Shown: positions 49,918-58,177 of the stretch, one piece after another | Layout of the letters: each line of letters begins with the position of its first letter | Numbering within the stretch: the first letter of the stretch is position 1 | Assembly: GCF_000469345.1 (NCBI RefSeq) | Contig: NZ_KI271127.1 | Location: forward strand, 1 to 58,177 | Direction of reading: 5' to 3' | DNA: 58,177 nucleotides | Source of the DNA: Eubacterium ramulus ATCC 29099 | GTDB lineage: Bacteria; Bacillota; Clostridia; Lachnospirales; Lachnospiraceae | Position numbers and translations under genes: made by a program | The notes under the pieces: model-generated | What the model was told of the DNA's origin: nothing | The model's database searches: none | Seen by the model: only the letters and a program-made list of their open reading frames with translations

Positions 49918-50343
49918 ATGGCAAATAAAAATCAAGCTGCTATTTCATCTGCAAAATATGAAATTAATCAAGCAAACTATAGGATTTCAGAGTGTCAAAA
50001 TGAAATTCAGGGATTAGAAAAGAAAATTGAGCGTTTGGAAGGTGCAAAACAGAAACTGCAGACTTATAAACTCAATATAGAGTCGGAGAAATTTGACATT
50101 ACGCAAAAACTTTCATGTAGCAGTTGGAAAGGATCTAATAAAGAAGAGTATGAAGGAATTGCTGAGGAACAGCTTAAACCTTGTTATCAAACATATTATG
50201 ATGAAACTGATCAAGCCGTAGATGCGATTATGGATGAAATCACAAGATTGGAAAATCAGATTTATGATCAAGAAGGAGTGATTGGCTGGCTAAAAAGTCA
50301 GATTAACTCTTTGGGAAATTATATTGAAACATTGCTTAATTAG
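49918..50343 (+). CDS. DUF5082/YwqH-like LXG-partner protein (nuclease cassette)
   Basis: A 141-residue coiled-coil protein with 'YRISECQNEIQGLEKKIERL', WXG-like W70-K-G72 ('SSWKGSNKEEYEG') and 'ITRLENQIYDQEGVIGWLK', which aligns with the 46214 protein throughout. It should form part of the complex that guides the LXG nuclease to EssC. ATG 49918 follows GGGAGGTG. Confidence 0.8.
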   Translation: MANKNQAAISSAKYEINQANYRISECQNEIQGLEKKIERLEGAKQKLQTYKLNIESEKFDITQKLSCSSWKGSNKEEYEGIAEEQLKPCYQTYYDETDQAVDAIMDEITRLENQIYDQEGVIGWLKSQINSLGNYIETLLN

Positions 50344-50359
50344 GTAAGGGGGACTGTCA

Positions 50360-50614
50360 ATGATTGAATTAAATAAATTAACTTATAATTCGAATGTGTC
50401 AGCGTTATCTGTAGCCAGCCAAGGTATTAAAAAAAGTAAAGAACAACCGGAAATTACAGGAAATATGAAATCTTTAGCAGCATTTTTAGAAACCTATCAG
50501 ACTTTATCAGAACTGTTTGGAAGTTATAAAACTTTATTGCAGGAAGATGTGGGAAAACTACAAGATGTCAGTACCTGTATGACTTATGCAGAACAATCCT
50601 TAATAAAACGATAG
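50360..50614 (+). CDS. Small LXG-partner protein (DUF5344/YwqI-like)
   Basis: An 84-residue helical protein, second in the order DUF5082, this gene, LXG, which is the ywqH-ywqI-ywqJ order of B. subtilis class-B cassettes. The core 'LAAFLETYQTLSELFGSYKT' is mirrored in the lipase C-terminus at 47556-48965. ATG 50360 follows AGGTAAGGGGG. Family assignment is by order, length and helix pattern. Confidence 0.6.
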   Translation: MIELNKLTYNSNVSALSVASQGIKKSKEQPEITGNMKSLAAFLETYQTLSELFGSYKTLLQEDVGKLQDVSTCMTYAEQSLIKR

Positions 50615-50673
50615 ACATTTAGCGGTTGGAACATATAGAATTTGAAAAGAAGCACCCAAGGAGGAGGTGTGTT

Positions 50674-52506
50674 ATGGGATACCATGTGAAAATTGAAGAG
50701 TTGTTGGAAGTACAAAATCAGATGATTAGCCAGTTGAGTGAATGGGGAACACAATTAGAGACGGTTTATCAGGCATTAGAAACGATTGTAGTAACACCAT
50801 GCATCCAAGGGGAAACCGGGAAAAGCATACAGAATTATATACAAGAAGTACATATTCCTGTGATTGGATCACTACAGCAACTCTTAACTGAGTTTCAGGT
50901 ACGTCTTTCGGTATATGCAGAGGGATATTATGGAATTGATTCTTCTTATGAGGCTGAGATTCCACAAGAAATATTGGAGGAACAACAGAAAGCATTGGAG
51001 AATGGACGGGAAGACTTTGAAAATTTAAGGGAAGAAATCAATAGCGTCATTTCCAATGTTAGTGACATTGTTTCAGTTGTCCAACCTTCAGGTTTATCTT
51101 TAGTACTTTCTTATCAGTTGATGGAAAGTCGTGTTAAAACTTTAAACAGTGATATTGGTGATTATGAGGAAACGCATCAAAATGACACACAGAATATGGA
51201 CTCCATGATGGAGTCTATAAGGTCTATTCTGATAGCAAGAACAGGAAGCTCTGCTGTATCAGTAACTAATTATCAGGCTGGTTCTATTGCAATGCTGCCG
51301 GCATATCAAAGGCTGCAGATGGGCTATGAAGAAAGTGGAAATTTTGTAGCTCAGAACATGGCTCAGTACGAAGAGGCAATGAAAAAGTTTGAAGATAAAA
51401 TGAACGATAAACTTGCTGATGATAGGAAAGCAGAAGGATTGAAACAGCTTCTTGCAGGCATCGTATCCGCAACAGTGGGAACAGCATTGATTTTCGCAAC
51501 AGCGGGTGCGGCTGCCCCTATTGTGCTTGGAGGGGCTATTGTAGGAGGAACATCTACCTTATATGGATTATCGAACGCAACAGAAGGAATGAATAATATA
51601 TCCCTTGGCTTTTCCGGGGACGGATTTACAATGGCAGAAAACCCTATCCGTGATACACTGTTTGCAGGAAATCCGGATTTATATTATACTATAGGAAATG
51701 CCAGTACTATGATTTCGGCAATGGCATTACCGATGAGTGGTATTTTAAAAGGGGCAACAGGTGCTGCAAAATTTAAAACTATCGCCGTAGATGGTGGAAG
51801 GATATTGATTGGCAATGTGGCAGAAGATAAAGCTTATGATGCAATCTATCAAAGTACAGACAGCCGTATATTGGCAATGCTGGGAAGTAATGTGGTAGAA
51901 GGAGTCCTGTCAGGAAACCTAGCAAATAGTTCAGTATCGGAAATTGGAGATGTGGCGAGAAAGGTGGATATTGAAGAACTGGGAGATAGTATCACAATAA
52001 ATTCTAATCAAGGTAGATTAGATGTATTGAAGAGTAATGTTCAAACTAGTCAGAAAATTTTTACAGAGATACCATTTGATAAAACTGGAAAATTAAAGTC
52101 TAGTATTAAATATCAGACAGGTGAATTCAACTATAACTATGAAACAGATGAATTGGGTAGGATATCTAATTGGAATACTGAAAACTTACAATTAACACAA
52201 CGTGAAAAGAGATTAAACCATGTAGCAAAAACTCCTGGGAAATTAAAAGGAGATCATGCGGGACACTTGGCTGGAGATCGCTTTGGCGGTTCTCCCAAGT
52301 TAGATAATATGGTTTCTCAGTCTCAACATGTCAATTTAAGCGATTATCGAAAAATTGAAAATATATGGGCACAGGCAATAAAACAGGGAAAGGAAGTTGC
52401 TGTTAACGTTGAAGTTAGATATGATAAAAATGGTTTACGCCCAACGGAATTTATTGTAGAATATATAATTGATGGAGATGCTACTATTCAGAATATTTTT
52501 AATTAG
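50674..52506 (+). CDS. LXG toxin with C-terminal DNA/RNA non-specific endonuclease domain
   Basis: A 610-residue T7SS effector. LXG domain about 1-195; Gly/Ala-rich middle (about 265-310, 'ATVGTALIFATAGAAAPIVL'), possibly for membrane passage; C-terminal nuclease (about 515-610) with D527-H-A-G-H531 in 'DHAGHLAGDRFGG' and 'DNMVSQSQHVNLSDYRKIEN', the Endonuclease_NS_2 pattern of EsaD-type toxins. The partner genes lie just upstream and the immunity gene just downstream. ATG 50674 follows AAGGAGGAGGTG. Confidence 0.9.
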   Translation: MGYHVKIEELLEVQNQMISQLSEWGTQLETVYQALETIVVTPCIQGETGKSIQNYIQEVHIPVIGSLQQLLTEFQVRLSVYAEGYYGIDSSYEAEIPQEILEEQQKALENGREDFENLREEINSVISNVSDIVSVVQPSGLSLVLSYQLMESRVKTLNSDIGDYEETHQNDTQNMDSMMESIRSILIARTGSSAVSVTNYQAGSIAMLPAYQRLQMGYEESGNFVAQNMAQYEEAMKKFEDKMNDKLADDRKAEGLKQLLAGIVSATVGTALIFATAGAAAPIVLGGAIVGGTSTLYGLSNATEGMNNISLGFSGDGFTMAENPIRDTLFAGNPDLYYTIGNASTMISAMALPMSGILKGATGAAKFKTIAVDGGRILIGNVAEDKAYDAIYQSTDSRILAMLGSNVVEGVLSGNLANSSVSEIGDVARKVDIEELGDSITINSNQGRLDVLKSNVQTSQKIFTEIPFDKTGKLKSSIKYQTGEFNYNYETDELGRISNWNTENLQLTQREKRLNHVAKTPGKLKGDHAGHLAGDRFGGSPKLDNMVSQSQHVNLSDYRKIENIWAQAIKQGKEVAVNVEVRYDKNGLRPTEFIVEYIIDGDATIQNIFN

Positions 52507-52519
52507 ATTGGAGGATATC

Positions 52520-52972
52520 ATGGAAAAAATATTTGAGGATTATTTTTCAGAACTTCAAGCAGATATGGTTTCTATTTGCTTAGAATACGTAGAAGATAGA
52601 GCCGAAAAAGTATATATATATTGTTCTTTTGAAAATAATATACTGTCAAGTGGCTTTTTTTATAAGGTAAATGGGCAAGTAGTGAAAAAGAATAGACTAA
52701 ATGATGTGATAAATGGCAACGAAGAAGAGTATGATGTGTCAGTAGATAGACAGAGAGCTACAATAGCTATTATTAATGACGATATTAAATCATTAATAAC
52801 ATTATGTCAGAAATATAAAAAAAAGATGCCAACACAAATTAAACTTACTTATGATGTGTTAAAGAATAGATTAAATGCAGATTATTGTTATGAAACAGTG
52901 TTTAGCAATGATAAAGATAAGACAGCATATGATATTTTAGAAGAATGGTATAATTCTGAAAAAAACATATAA
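52520..52972 (+). CDS. EsaG/YezG-like immunity protein
   Basis: A 150-residue cytoplasmic protein. 'MEKIFEDYFSELQADMVSIC' and 'YVEDRAEKVYIYCSFENN' are characteristic of the YezG/EsaG (DUF600) family, which binds and blocks EsaD-type nuclease toxins inside the producing cell. ATG 52520 has TTGGAGG, 13 bases after the toxin stop. A terminator follows at 53038. Confidence 0.85.
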   Translation: MEKIFEDYFSELQADMVSICLEYVEDRAEKVYIYCSFENNILSSGFFYKVNGQVVKKNRLNDVINGNEEEYDVSVDRQRATIAIINDDIKSLITLCQKYKKKMPTQIKLTYDVLKNRLNADYCYETVFSNDKDKTAYDILEEWYNSEKNI

Positions 52973-53037
52973 ACAATATAGACTTTTATTCCTTAAAAAA
53001 TCCCACTAATTTTCTGCGTATTTTTTCATAAGTTGGT

Positions 53038-53087
53038 AAATACCGATATATTCCCTATTTTAGGGGCTTTATCGGTATTTTCTTTTT
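53038..53087 (+). terminator. Terminator at the end of the T7SS locus
   Basis: AAATACCGATA (53038-53048) pairs with TATCGGTATTT (53070-53080), with an inner CCCT/AGGG hairpin, followed by TCTTTTT. The rest of 52973-53219 is non-coding and A+T-rich. Confidence 0.85.
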
Positions 53088-53219
53088 AGAGAAGATATCT
53101 TGCATAAAGCTGGATTTACCAGCATGAAAATACAACAAAAAGTAGTAAATAAATAGTAGGCGCCTAATTGGTTCTTTACATGTTTAGGTAAATTTAACGT
53201 GAAAGAGTTCTCTAAATAA

Positions 53220-53330
53220 TACTTATTGGAAGAACAACAGCAAGTATTGAAGAATGGAAGGGAGGACTTTGAGAACTTATGGGAAGAAATCAACAATGTC
53301 ATTTTCAGCGTTAGTGGCATTGGTTCAGTT
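53220..53330 (+). pseudogene. Fragment of a further LXG toxin gene, cut by the IS66 end
   Basis: The frame from 53220 reads 'YLLEEQQQVLKNGREDFENL' and continues 'WEEINNVIFSVSGIGSVV'. It matches residues about 105-142 of the LXG nuclease at 50674 ('ILEEQQKALENGREDFENLR'). DNA identity is also evident by eye. The fragment has no start, and it ends exactly where the IS66-type end GTAAGCGC begins. It is a remnant of a lost fourth cassette. Confidence 0.85.
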
Positions 53331-53478
53331 GTAAGCGCAAAATAATTCGACGGATTGTGTTGCCCTAAAAATGAATCCATAATAATCATTAGAAAATGCA
53401 AGCATTTCACTTCATCTTCTCTTGCTAGAAATGATAGATGCGAGCATTTTACTCTATCCGATTTATGGAGGTGTGCTT

Positions 53479-53892
53479 ATGAGAAGCAAAAGAATACCTG
53501 CCGAAGAACAATACCGTCTCATCATGGAATGCCGTCAAAGTGGATTGACAGATCATCAATGGTGTGTGGAACACGACATTAAACCGGGAACTTTTTACAA
53601 CTGGGTAAAAAGGCTGCGTCAGAAAGGTTGTGTGGATTTGCCAGCGTCAACCGCACGCAGCTATCGTGCACCGGAAAGCCAGGAAGTTGTCAGAGTGGAT
53701 TTTCATGATACTGACCCGCTCCCATATGAACAGCCATTAAATGTGATTCCGGTAGCTACGGAAAGAAATAACCTTTCCGTAGCAGAGCCAATGAAGCTGT
53801 CTGTAGGAAGTTTTCATCTAACAATACCAAATGGAACAGATCCTCAGCTTCTGGCTCAAACGCTTCGCATTGTGAAGGAGTTGGAATGTTAG
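53479..53892 (+). CDS. tnpA: IS66 family accessory protein TnpA
   Basis: A 137-residue protein with an N-terminal helix-turn-helix: 'EEQYRLIMECRQSGLTDHQW' and 'CVEHDIKPGTFYNWVKRLRQ', the IS66 OrfA pattern. ATG 53479 follows GGAGGTG. It appears intact and overlaps the start of tnpB by seven bases, as usual in IS66 elements. Without tnpB and tnpC it has no evident role now. Confidence 0.85.
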   Translation: MRSKRIPAEEQYRLIMECRQSGLTDHQWCVEHDIKPGTFYNWVKRLRQKGCVDLPASTARSYRAPESQEVVRVDFHDTDPLPYEQPLNVIPVATERNNLSVAEPMKLSVGSFHLTIPNGTDPQLLAQTLRIVKELEC

Positions 53893-53939
53893 GGGATATC
53901 ACAGCCGCCGATGAAATCTATATCGTAACAGGCTTATAA
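53886..53939 (+). pseudogene. tnpB: Truncated IS66 tnpB
   Basis: The 17 codons 'MLGDITAADEIYIVTGL' are the conserved beginning of IS66 TnpB (usually about 115 residues; the next residues are normally 'YTDLRKSIDGL'). The frame stops at 53937-53939, where unrelated sequence begins. The breakpoint is therefore near 53934. Confidence 0.8.
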
Positions 53940-53947
53940 ACATGAAA

Positions 53948-54016
53948 TTTTTATCCTCATCTTTTTACCAAAAGCTTTATTTTAGGCATTCTTATAACAA
54001 AAGATGAGGATAAAAA
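53948..54016. repeat. Perfect 18-bp inverted repeat around a 33-base loop
   Basis: TTTTTATCCTCATCTTTT (53948-53965) and AAAAGATGAGGATAAAAA (53999-54016) are exact inverted copies. They lie directly downstream of the - strand recombinase fragment and near the tnpB breakpoint. This may be a terminator for that gene or the remains of a recombination site. Confidence 0.75.
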
Positions 54017-54018
54017 AG

Positions 54019-54490
54019 TTATCTCAGCCCACAGATGCGAGCAAGTTCATCCTCATTTTCTTCCCATTCCGGAGTCTCGTCTGGAATTGTAGAATTAGCA
54101 GTATTCATTGCTTCTCCAAGCATTTCAATGGATGGAGTCGCATAAATCCTGGTTGTTTCAGTAGATGAATGTCCAAGAATTACAGATATCATCTCCAGTT
54201 CAACCCCGTTTCGGTATAAACCAGTTGCCCTGGTACGCCGGAACATATGGCAATGCAGATGTTTCGGGAGATTTGGGTGTTCTGGTCTGATCGCATCCGC
54301 ATACTTATTGATGATTCTTGAGACATTTCCAGGGGACATCGGAGCAATACTTCCTTTGATTTTCGTATAGAATAAGGGCTGATCAGGAAGCATTTCCGGA
54401 TGAAACTGTCTTAAATACTTTTTTAAATGAGATACTGTTGCATCTGTAATGGATACGGAACGTTCCTTATCGCCTTTCTTCTGGAAGGAG
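54019..54490 (-). pseudogene. C-terminal part of a tyrosine recombinase
   Basis: On the - strand the frame runs from about 54490 ('KKGDKERSVSITDATVSHL') to the stop at 54019. It includes the catalytic 'HMFRRT' (H-x-x-R), 'ISVILGHSS' with the third His/Trp position, and 'TRIYATPS' with the nucleophile Tyr. The N-terminal and Arg-I parts are absent, and the frame ends abruptly at the start region of the divergent recombinase. A shorter product from ATG 54393 could be made but should be inactive. Confidence 0.8.
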
Positions 54491-54500
54491 GGGCTGTATG

Positions 54501-55260
54501 ATGTCAGGACACTATAGTTTCACCAGCTGTTTTGCACCATTTATCGAAAGCATGATCACAGAAAAAAGAAACGCAGGCTTCCAGTATGAGCATGCAGAAT
54601 GGATTCTTCACAAATTTGATGAATTCTGTAATCAGGAACAGGTTGAAACTCCTGTGATAACTCAGGAACTGGCGGGAAAATGGGGGACTCTGCGTAAAAC
54701 AGAAACAAAAGTTACTCTTGCAGGAAGGATCTCCGTTCTCCGACAGTTAAGTCTGTACATGCAGGCATATGGAATTAAGTGCTATGTCCCGAGAAACTTC
54801 ACCCGTAAAAGCAACCGTAGCGCATATGTTTTAAGCATTGAAGAAATACAGTCCTTGTTTCTGGAGATTGACAGTTACCAGCCAACCATAAATGCCGAGG
54901 TCTTTCATAGGCTGGCTCTGGAATACAGGATCCTGTTTCGCATGCTTTTCTGCTGTGGACTCAGGGTATCAGAAGCCAGAAAACTGCGACTGGACACGGT
55001 CGACCTGGAAAATGGTGTACTAAAAATCTATCAGTCAAAAGGCAGCAATGACCGTCTTGTCTATCTGCCGGACGATCTGCGACAGTTATGCTGTGAGTAT
55101 CTAAAGATCATGACAGTTAAATATAAAATAAAATCGGAATGGTTCTTTCCTGCATCCGATCCAGCAAAAGTACTGCAGGTTGCTTCCGTCGGGAAACGTT
55201 TCCACCGGGCATGGGAGCAAACACCTTATGCCAGAGAAGGGGCTCTCCAGCCAACAGTGC
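54501..55260 (+). pseudogene. N-terminal part of a second tyrosine recombinase
   Basis: ATG 54501 (or 54498) follows AAGGAGGGG. The protein has the SAM-like N-terminal DNA-binding domain (to about 110) and the first catalytic Arg in 'CCGLRVSEARKLRL', then 'YQSKGSNDRLVYLP' with the catalytic Lys loop. After 'GALQPTV' the sequence, which should continue into H-D-L-R-H, changes to IS66 sequence in a shifted frame, giving a 281-residue hybrid reading. The H-R-H-Y half is lost. Confidence 0.8.
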
Positions 55261-55437
55261 AATACGACGGTAGAGATGGCCACGGCAAATGGAGTAAATG
55301 TCTATCACTATTTAACCTATCTTCTGGAAAAGCTGCCAGATGATAGTATGAGTGACAATGAATTAGATCAACTTGCTCCATGGAATGAAAAGGTAAAAGC
55401 TGAGATAGAGCGTCGAGCAGAAAACTCAAATCAATAA
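55261..55437 (+). pseudogene. C-terminal fragment of the IS66 transposase TnpC
   Basis: In the frame starting at 55261 the reading 'VEMATANGVNVYHYLTYLLE' followed by 'KLPDDS' and 'LDQLAPWNE' is the well-known end of IS66 transposases (normally 'ETAKANGLNPYDYLKYLLE', a proline- and leucine-rich stretch, and a P-W). Everything before it, including the DDE part, is missing. Confidence 0.85.
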
Positions 55438-55524
55438 TAAATCATATGTGAATTGTCAAGGTATTCCGTTTACTGAAAAGTAGCCGGATATTTTTCTATC
55501 AACGGCTGAAATTTAAGCGCTTAC

Positions 55525-55834
55525 AGATTTTAAGTAAGAGTAATGTACTGTACAAGAAAGCCGGTGAAACGCCTTGAATTGATATTGAGAATATTACGGG
55601 GTGGCGGAATAATCAGATATTGGATCCATAGGCTTTGTAAATGCTATAATAAAAGATTCTATTCTATGTATTTAATATGTTCTATATAGAATGGAAAAAA
55701 TGAAAAGGATGTACAGATGAAATATAATAGTGTATTGACAGAAAAAATAAGTTCTTGTTATTCTAAATATTATTGAAACTACACACAAATTACAAAATAA
55801 GATGATAAAATGAAATTATTTAGGAGATGACAGT
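55525..55834 (+). promoter_or_regulatory. Intergenic region with possible promoter of the two-component system
   Basis: A+T-rich sequence between the IS66 end and the response regulator. TTGACA (55735-55740) is 18 bases from TATTCT (55759-55764). ATTCTAT/ATAGAAT (about 55658-55691) is an imperfectly spaced inverted repeat upstream. ATG 55717, after AAAAGGATG, opens only 19 codons. No other coding is visible. Confidence 0.45.
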
Positions 55835-56512
55835 ATGCAGAAAATTTTGATTGTGGAAGATGATTTAGATATACAAGAAATGATACAATTTTTTTTGGAA
55901 GACCAAAACTATCAAGTATGTGTTGCTGATGATGGTGTAGAGGGGGTGGCGATTTTCAATAAAGAACATCCGGATATGGTACTTTTGGATATTATGTTGC
56001 CTAAGATGGACGGATATGCCGTTTGTGAAATCATCAGGCAAAGTTCAAATGTGCCAATTATTATGATTAGTGCATTAAGCAGTGAAACAGATCAGATTAA
56101 AGGATTTGAATTACAAATAGATGATTATATTCCAAAGCCAATTTCGTTACCGCTGATGATTAAAAAAATAGAAGCTGTATTTAGAAGATATAATAAAAAA
56201 GAGGAAACAGAAAATAATCAGATGTGGTATCGTGAAATCTGTCTTATTATTGGTAATTATCGGGTAATTATAAATGGAGAAAGTATTGATCTGACACAAA
56301 AGGAGTATGAAATATTAAAGGAGCTAATGGAGCATCCTGGAGCTGTGATCTCAAGAGAGAGCTTCCTGAATCGATTGTGGAAATATGAATTTTATGGTGA
56401 TGAACGTGCTGTAGATAATCATATTAAAAATTTAAGAAAGAAATTAGGCAGTCTGGGAAATTATATTGAAACAGTAAGAGGAGTGGGATATCGCCTTGAG
56501 AAAGTACATTAA
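55835..56512 (+). CDS. OmpR-family response regulator
   Basis: A 225-residue regulator. The receiver domain has acidic 'VEDD' (residues 7-10), phospho-acceptor Asp52 ('VLLDIMLPKMDG'), Ser/Thr in 'MISALSS' and Lys in 'YIPKPIS'. The C-terminal winged helix has 'LTQKEYEILKELMEHPGAVI' and 'RAVDNHIKNLRKKL'. ATG 55835 follows AGGAGATGAC. It overlaps the kinase gene by 17 bases. Targets are unknown; the truncated gene at the window edge may be regulated by it. Confidence 0.95.
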   Translation: MQKILIVEDDLDIQEMIQFFLEDQNYQVCVADDGVEGVAIFNKEHPDMVLLDIMLPKMDGYAVCEIIRQSSNVPIIMISALSSETDQIKGFELQIDDYIPKPISLPLMIKKIEAVFRRYNKKEETENNQMWYREICLIIGNYRVIINGESIDLTQKEYEILKELMEHPGAVISRESFLNRLWKYEFYGDERAVDNHIKNLRKKLGSLGNYIETVRGVGYRLEKVH

Positions 56513-57899
56513 AGAACACTTAACTGTCAAGGTATTTTTAGTAACTATAATGCTATTATTGACATTGAGTGCGGCAATCTACGGAATGGTCACATTTGGC
56601 ATGTCGAACTTTTATTTAACAGAATTAAATAAAAGTCTTGAGAAAGAATTAGACACTACGATTTCACAAATAAAGGATATGACTAATGATGAAACTCAGA
56701 AGATATTGGAACGGTTTGCGATAGAGTATGGAGTCTCTATCATTGTGAAAAATCAAGAAGGAGAGGAGATAGGAAATTATGGAGAGATATCTTATTTTTT
56801 AGCTCCAGATGCAGATAGTTCAAAAGCACAAAATAGCAAGGGCATTACAAAAAATTATATCGTGAAATCTAATGAAGGCACGATTTATAAACTTCAGATA
56901 TTTGGAACGAAAGAGTCTGTAAATATAGGGTTAAAAGTGTTAAACCGAATTTTGCCAGTTCTCGGAGTAATTACTTTTGCTGTATCTATTTTAATTGCTA
57001 TTTTTTTCGCTCAATATATCACTCGACCAATTTTAAAGGTGAATGAAGCATCTAAAAGAATGGTGAAATTAGATTTTCGTAGACCGTATCCCGAAACACG
57101 AAGCGATGAGATTGGTATTTTGGGAGAAAATTTGAATCGATTGGCGGAACATTTGGAAGAGACATTACAAGAGTTAAAAGAAAAAAATAAAATATTGCAA
57201 GATGAAATCCAAAGAGAGCAGGAAATGGAACAGAAGCAATTGTCATTTTTTGCAGCAGTTTCGCATGAATTGAAAACCCCAGTTACTATATTAAAAGGGC
57301 AAATTCAAGGGATGATTTCAGGAATTGGTGGATATAAAGATAGGGATAAATATCTGAAAAGATCATACGAAGTAGTCTTTGCAATGGAAGGACTGATTCA
57401 GGAGATACTTGATGTTTCGCGTATAAAGTCAGCTGGATTCTTAGTCAATTTTTCTAATGTATCCTTGGATAACATTGTAAGAAATTGTATACAAGAATGG
57501 GAAGATGTTGCGACAGATAGAGGGGTGACTTTCCACATAGAAATAGAAGAGCACACAGATATTCATGCGGACAGAGTTCTTTTTCAGAAAGTAATTGGCA
57601 ATTTAATTAGCAATGCGGTAAAGTATACGCCGGATAATGGAAATATTTGGTGTAAGGTGTATAAAAAAGGAGGAGATGTAATATTTTCCGTTGAGAATAA
57701 TGCTGAGCATATTTCGGAACAGGAAATTCCAAAATTATTTGATGCATTTTATAGACGAGAAAAATCTAGAAATAGAAAGGCTGGAGGAAGTGGTTTAGGT
57801 CTCTATATTGTAAAAATGATTGTAGAGTTACATCACTATGAGTGTGAATTAAAAAATACTGATCAAGGTATAGAAGTGAAAATAATATGTAAAGACTAG
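56496..57899 (+). CDS. Sensor histidine kinase
   Basis: A 467-residue kinase: membrane helix about 10-33; extracellular sensor about 34-145; second helix about 150-172 ('LPVLGVITFAVSILIAIFFA'); HAMP; coiled coil; HisKA with His257 in 'AAVSHELKTPVTIL'; HATPase with 'IGNLISNAVKYTPDN' and 'AGGSGLGLYIVKM'. TTG 56496 inside the regulator gene is the start that keeps the first helix. The partner of the response regulator upstream; the signal is unknown. The layout resembles systems that guard against envelope damage. Confidence 0.95.
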   Translation: MRKYIKEHLTVKVFLVTIMLLLTLSAAIYGMVTFGMSNFYLTELNKSLEKELDTTISQIKDMTNDETQKILERFAIEYGVSIIVKNQEGEEIGNYGEISYFLAPDADSSKAQNSKGITKNYIVKSNEGTIYKLQIFGTKESVNIGLKVLNRILPVLGVITFAVSILIAIFFAQYITRPILKVNEASKRMVKLDFRRPYPETRSDEIGILGENLNRLAEHLEETLQELKEKNKILQDEIQREQEMEQKQLSFFAAVSHELKTPVTILKGQIQGMISGIGGYKDRDKYLKRSYEVVFAMEGLIQEILDVSRIKSAGFLVNFSNVSLDNIVRNCIQEWEDVATDRGVTFHIEIEEHTDIHADRVLFQKVIGNLISNAVKYTPDNGNIWCKVYKKGGDVIFSVENNAEHISEQEIPKLFDAFYRREKSRNRKAGGSGLGLYIVKMIVELHHYECELKNTDQGIEVKIICKD

Positions 57900-57902
57900 A
57901 AA

Positions 57903-57943
57903 AACATCCGTTTGTTGTGATTACAGGCGGATGTTCTTTTTTT
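57903..57943 (+). terminator. Terminator after the two-component system
   Basis: AACATCCG (57903-57910) pairs with CGGATGTT (57928-57935), followed by C and seven T. Confidence 0.9.
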
Positions 57944-58099
57944 GAATAAATGTAGGAGATGCTATCTACACAAAAAACATACAATAAAAACAAAGAAATC
58001 ATAAAAAAACAATTTAAACTATGTATTACAAAGAACAACAGAAAAAGGTATGAAGTGGATAGACATATGATAGAAAATGTTTTTGAAAGGAGAAGAAAA

Positions 58100-58177
58100 A
58101 TGAACGAACACCTGAAAAAGATCAAAGGGACCATTGATGTAGAGAGAGGATACAGTCTGGGGACTGTTTTCACTACC
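58100..58177 (+). CDS. Start of a gene cut by the window edge
   Basis: ATG 58100 follows GAAAGGAGAAGAAAA and the frame is open to the end of the window ('MNEHLKKIKGTIDVERGYSL' and six more residues). The same frame is open back to ATG 57959, but that codon touches its ribosome site and the upstream part is very A+T-rich, so 58100 is preferred. Too little is present to name it. Confidence 0.6.
   Translation, partial: MNEHLKKIKGTIDVERGYSLGTVFTT

Larger units (their letters stand above)
53331..55524. mobile_element. Rearranged IS66-family element with recombinase pieces inside
   Basis: The ends are GTAAGCGC (53331-53338) and its inverse GCGCTTAC (55517-55524), with further partial agreement inside, as in IS66-type inverted repeats. 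The left part encodes TnpA and the first 17 codons of TnpB; the right part encodes only the last 58 residues of the TnpC transposase. The interior is occupied by pieces of two tyrosine recombinases. The flanking eight bases (GTTCAGTT left, AGATTTTA right) do not match, so no target duplication remains. The element cannot move by itself. Confidence 0.7.

Noticed and set aside
55180-55260. Reading the TnpC fragment as starting at 55180
   Set aside because: Bases up to about 55260 encode the recombinase in another frame; IS66-like residues begin only after that point.
1-58177. CRISPR array, rRNA genes or complete tRNA genes
   Set aside because: I found no short regularly spaced repeats and no rRNA or full tRNA sequence in the window.

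Overview
The window looks like low-GC Bacillota DNA, most likely class Clostridia (Lachnospiraceae-like). The grounds are strong AGGAGG ribosome sites, A/G-rich codon use, TTGACA/TATAAT promoters, class B sortase, SpaA/CnaB surface protein and LXG toxin families. Nearly everything is on the + strand. About the first 34 kb is the body of an integrative conjugative element (ICE); the next 19 kb is a type VII secretion (T7SS) locus with its toxins; the last 5 kb holds a scrambled IS66 element and a two-component system. No relaxase and no intact integrase lie in the window, so the ICE ends are outside it or unrecognised.

ICE part. 50-530 holds two small regulators of the Tn916 Orf7/Orf8 kind. 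723-2277 holds two small unknown + strand genes and one secreted cargo protein on the - strand. A promoter at 2490 starts the transfer operon: pilin-like VirB2 candidate, VirB6-like channel protein, a two-domain wall hydrolase (SLT plus C39-type peptidase), a surface protein, PrgI/VirB3-like protein, VirB4 ATPase, three poorly known proteins, a RepA/DUF6017-type protein and the VirD4 coupling protein (to 16606). A second promoter at 16961 shares an upstream element with the first at identical spacing. It drives an accessory set: S1-domain RNA-binding protein, zinc-finger protein, two membrane proteins and a cold-shock protein. A third promoter at 20233 drives unknown ICE proteins, an ERF-like annealing protein and a DnaG/TraC-type primase. 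Then come a 1769-residue CnaB-repeat adhesin, a radical SAM protein and a class B sortase that probably anchors the adhesin. Many of these transcription units contain intrinsic-terminator hairpins between genes or directly ahead of the first ribosome site. Three genes, including virB4 and virD4, have a good Shine-Dalgarno but ATC, ATT or ACG where ATG is expected.

T7SS part (34466-52972). The core is a small EsaA, EsxA (WXG100) with a strong terminator behind it, EssA-like, EsaB-like, EssB and a three-ATPase EssC. Three toxin cassettes surround the core. Cassette A is two small helpers, an LXG protein with a glycine-zipper C-terminus, a membrane immunity candidate and DUF4176. Cassette B is a DUF5082 helper, a lipoprotein, a lipase whose C-terminus resembles the small LXG helper, a free-standing LXG domain and DUF4176. 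Cassette C is a DUF5082 helper, a small helper, an LXG-nuclease and an EsaG/YezG-like immunity protein. Cassette B is the most unusual item here: the same three carrier parts are present, but the toxin domain seems to have moved from the LXG protein to the helper.

End. A fragment of a fourth LXG gene runs straight into one end of an IS66-type element whose middle has been replaced by pieces of two tyrosine recombinases. An OmpR-type response regulator and sensor kinase follow, then the start of a gene cut by the window edge.
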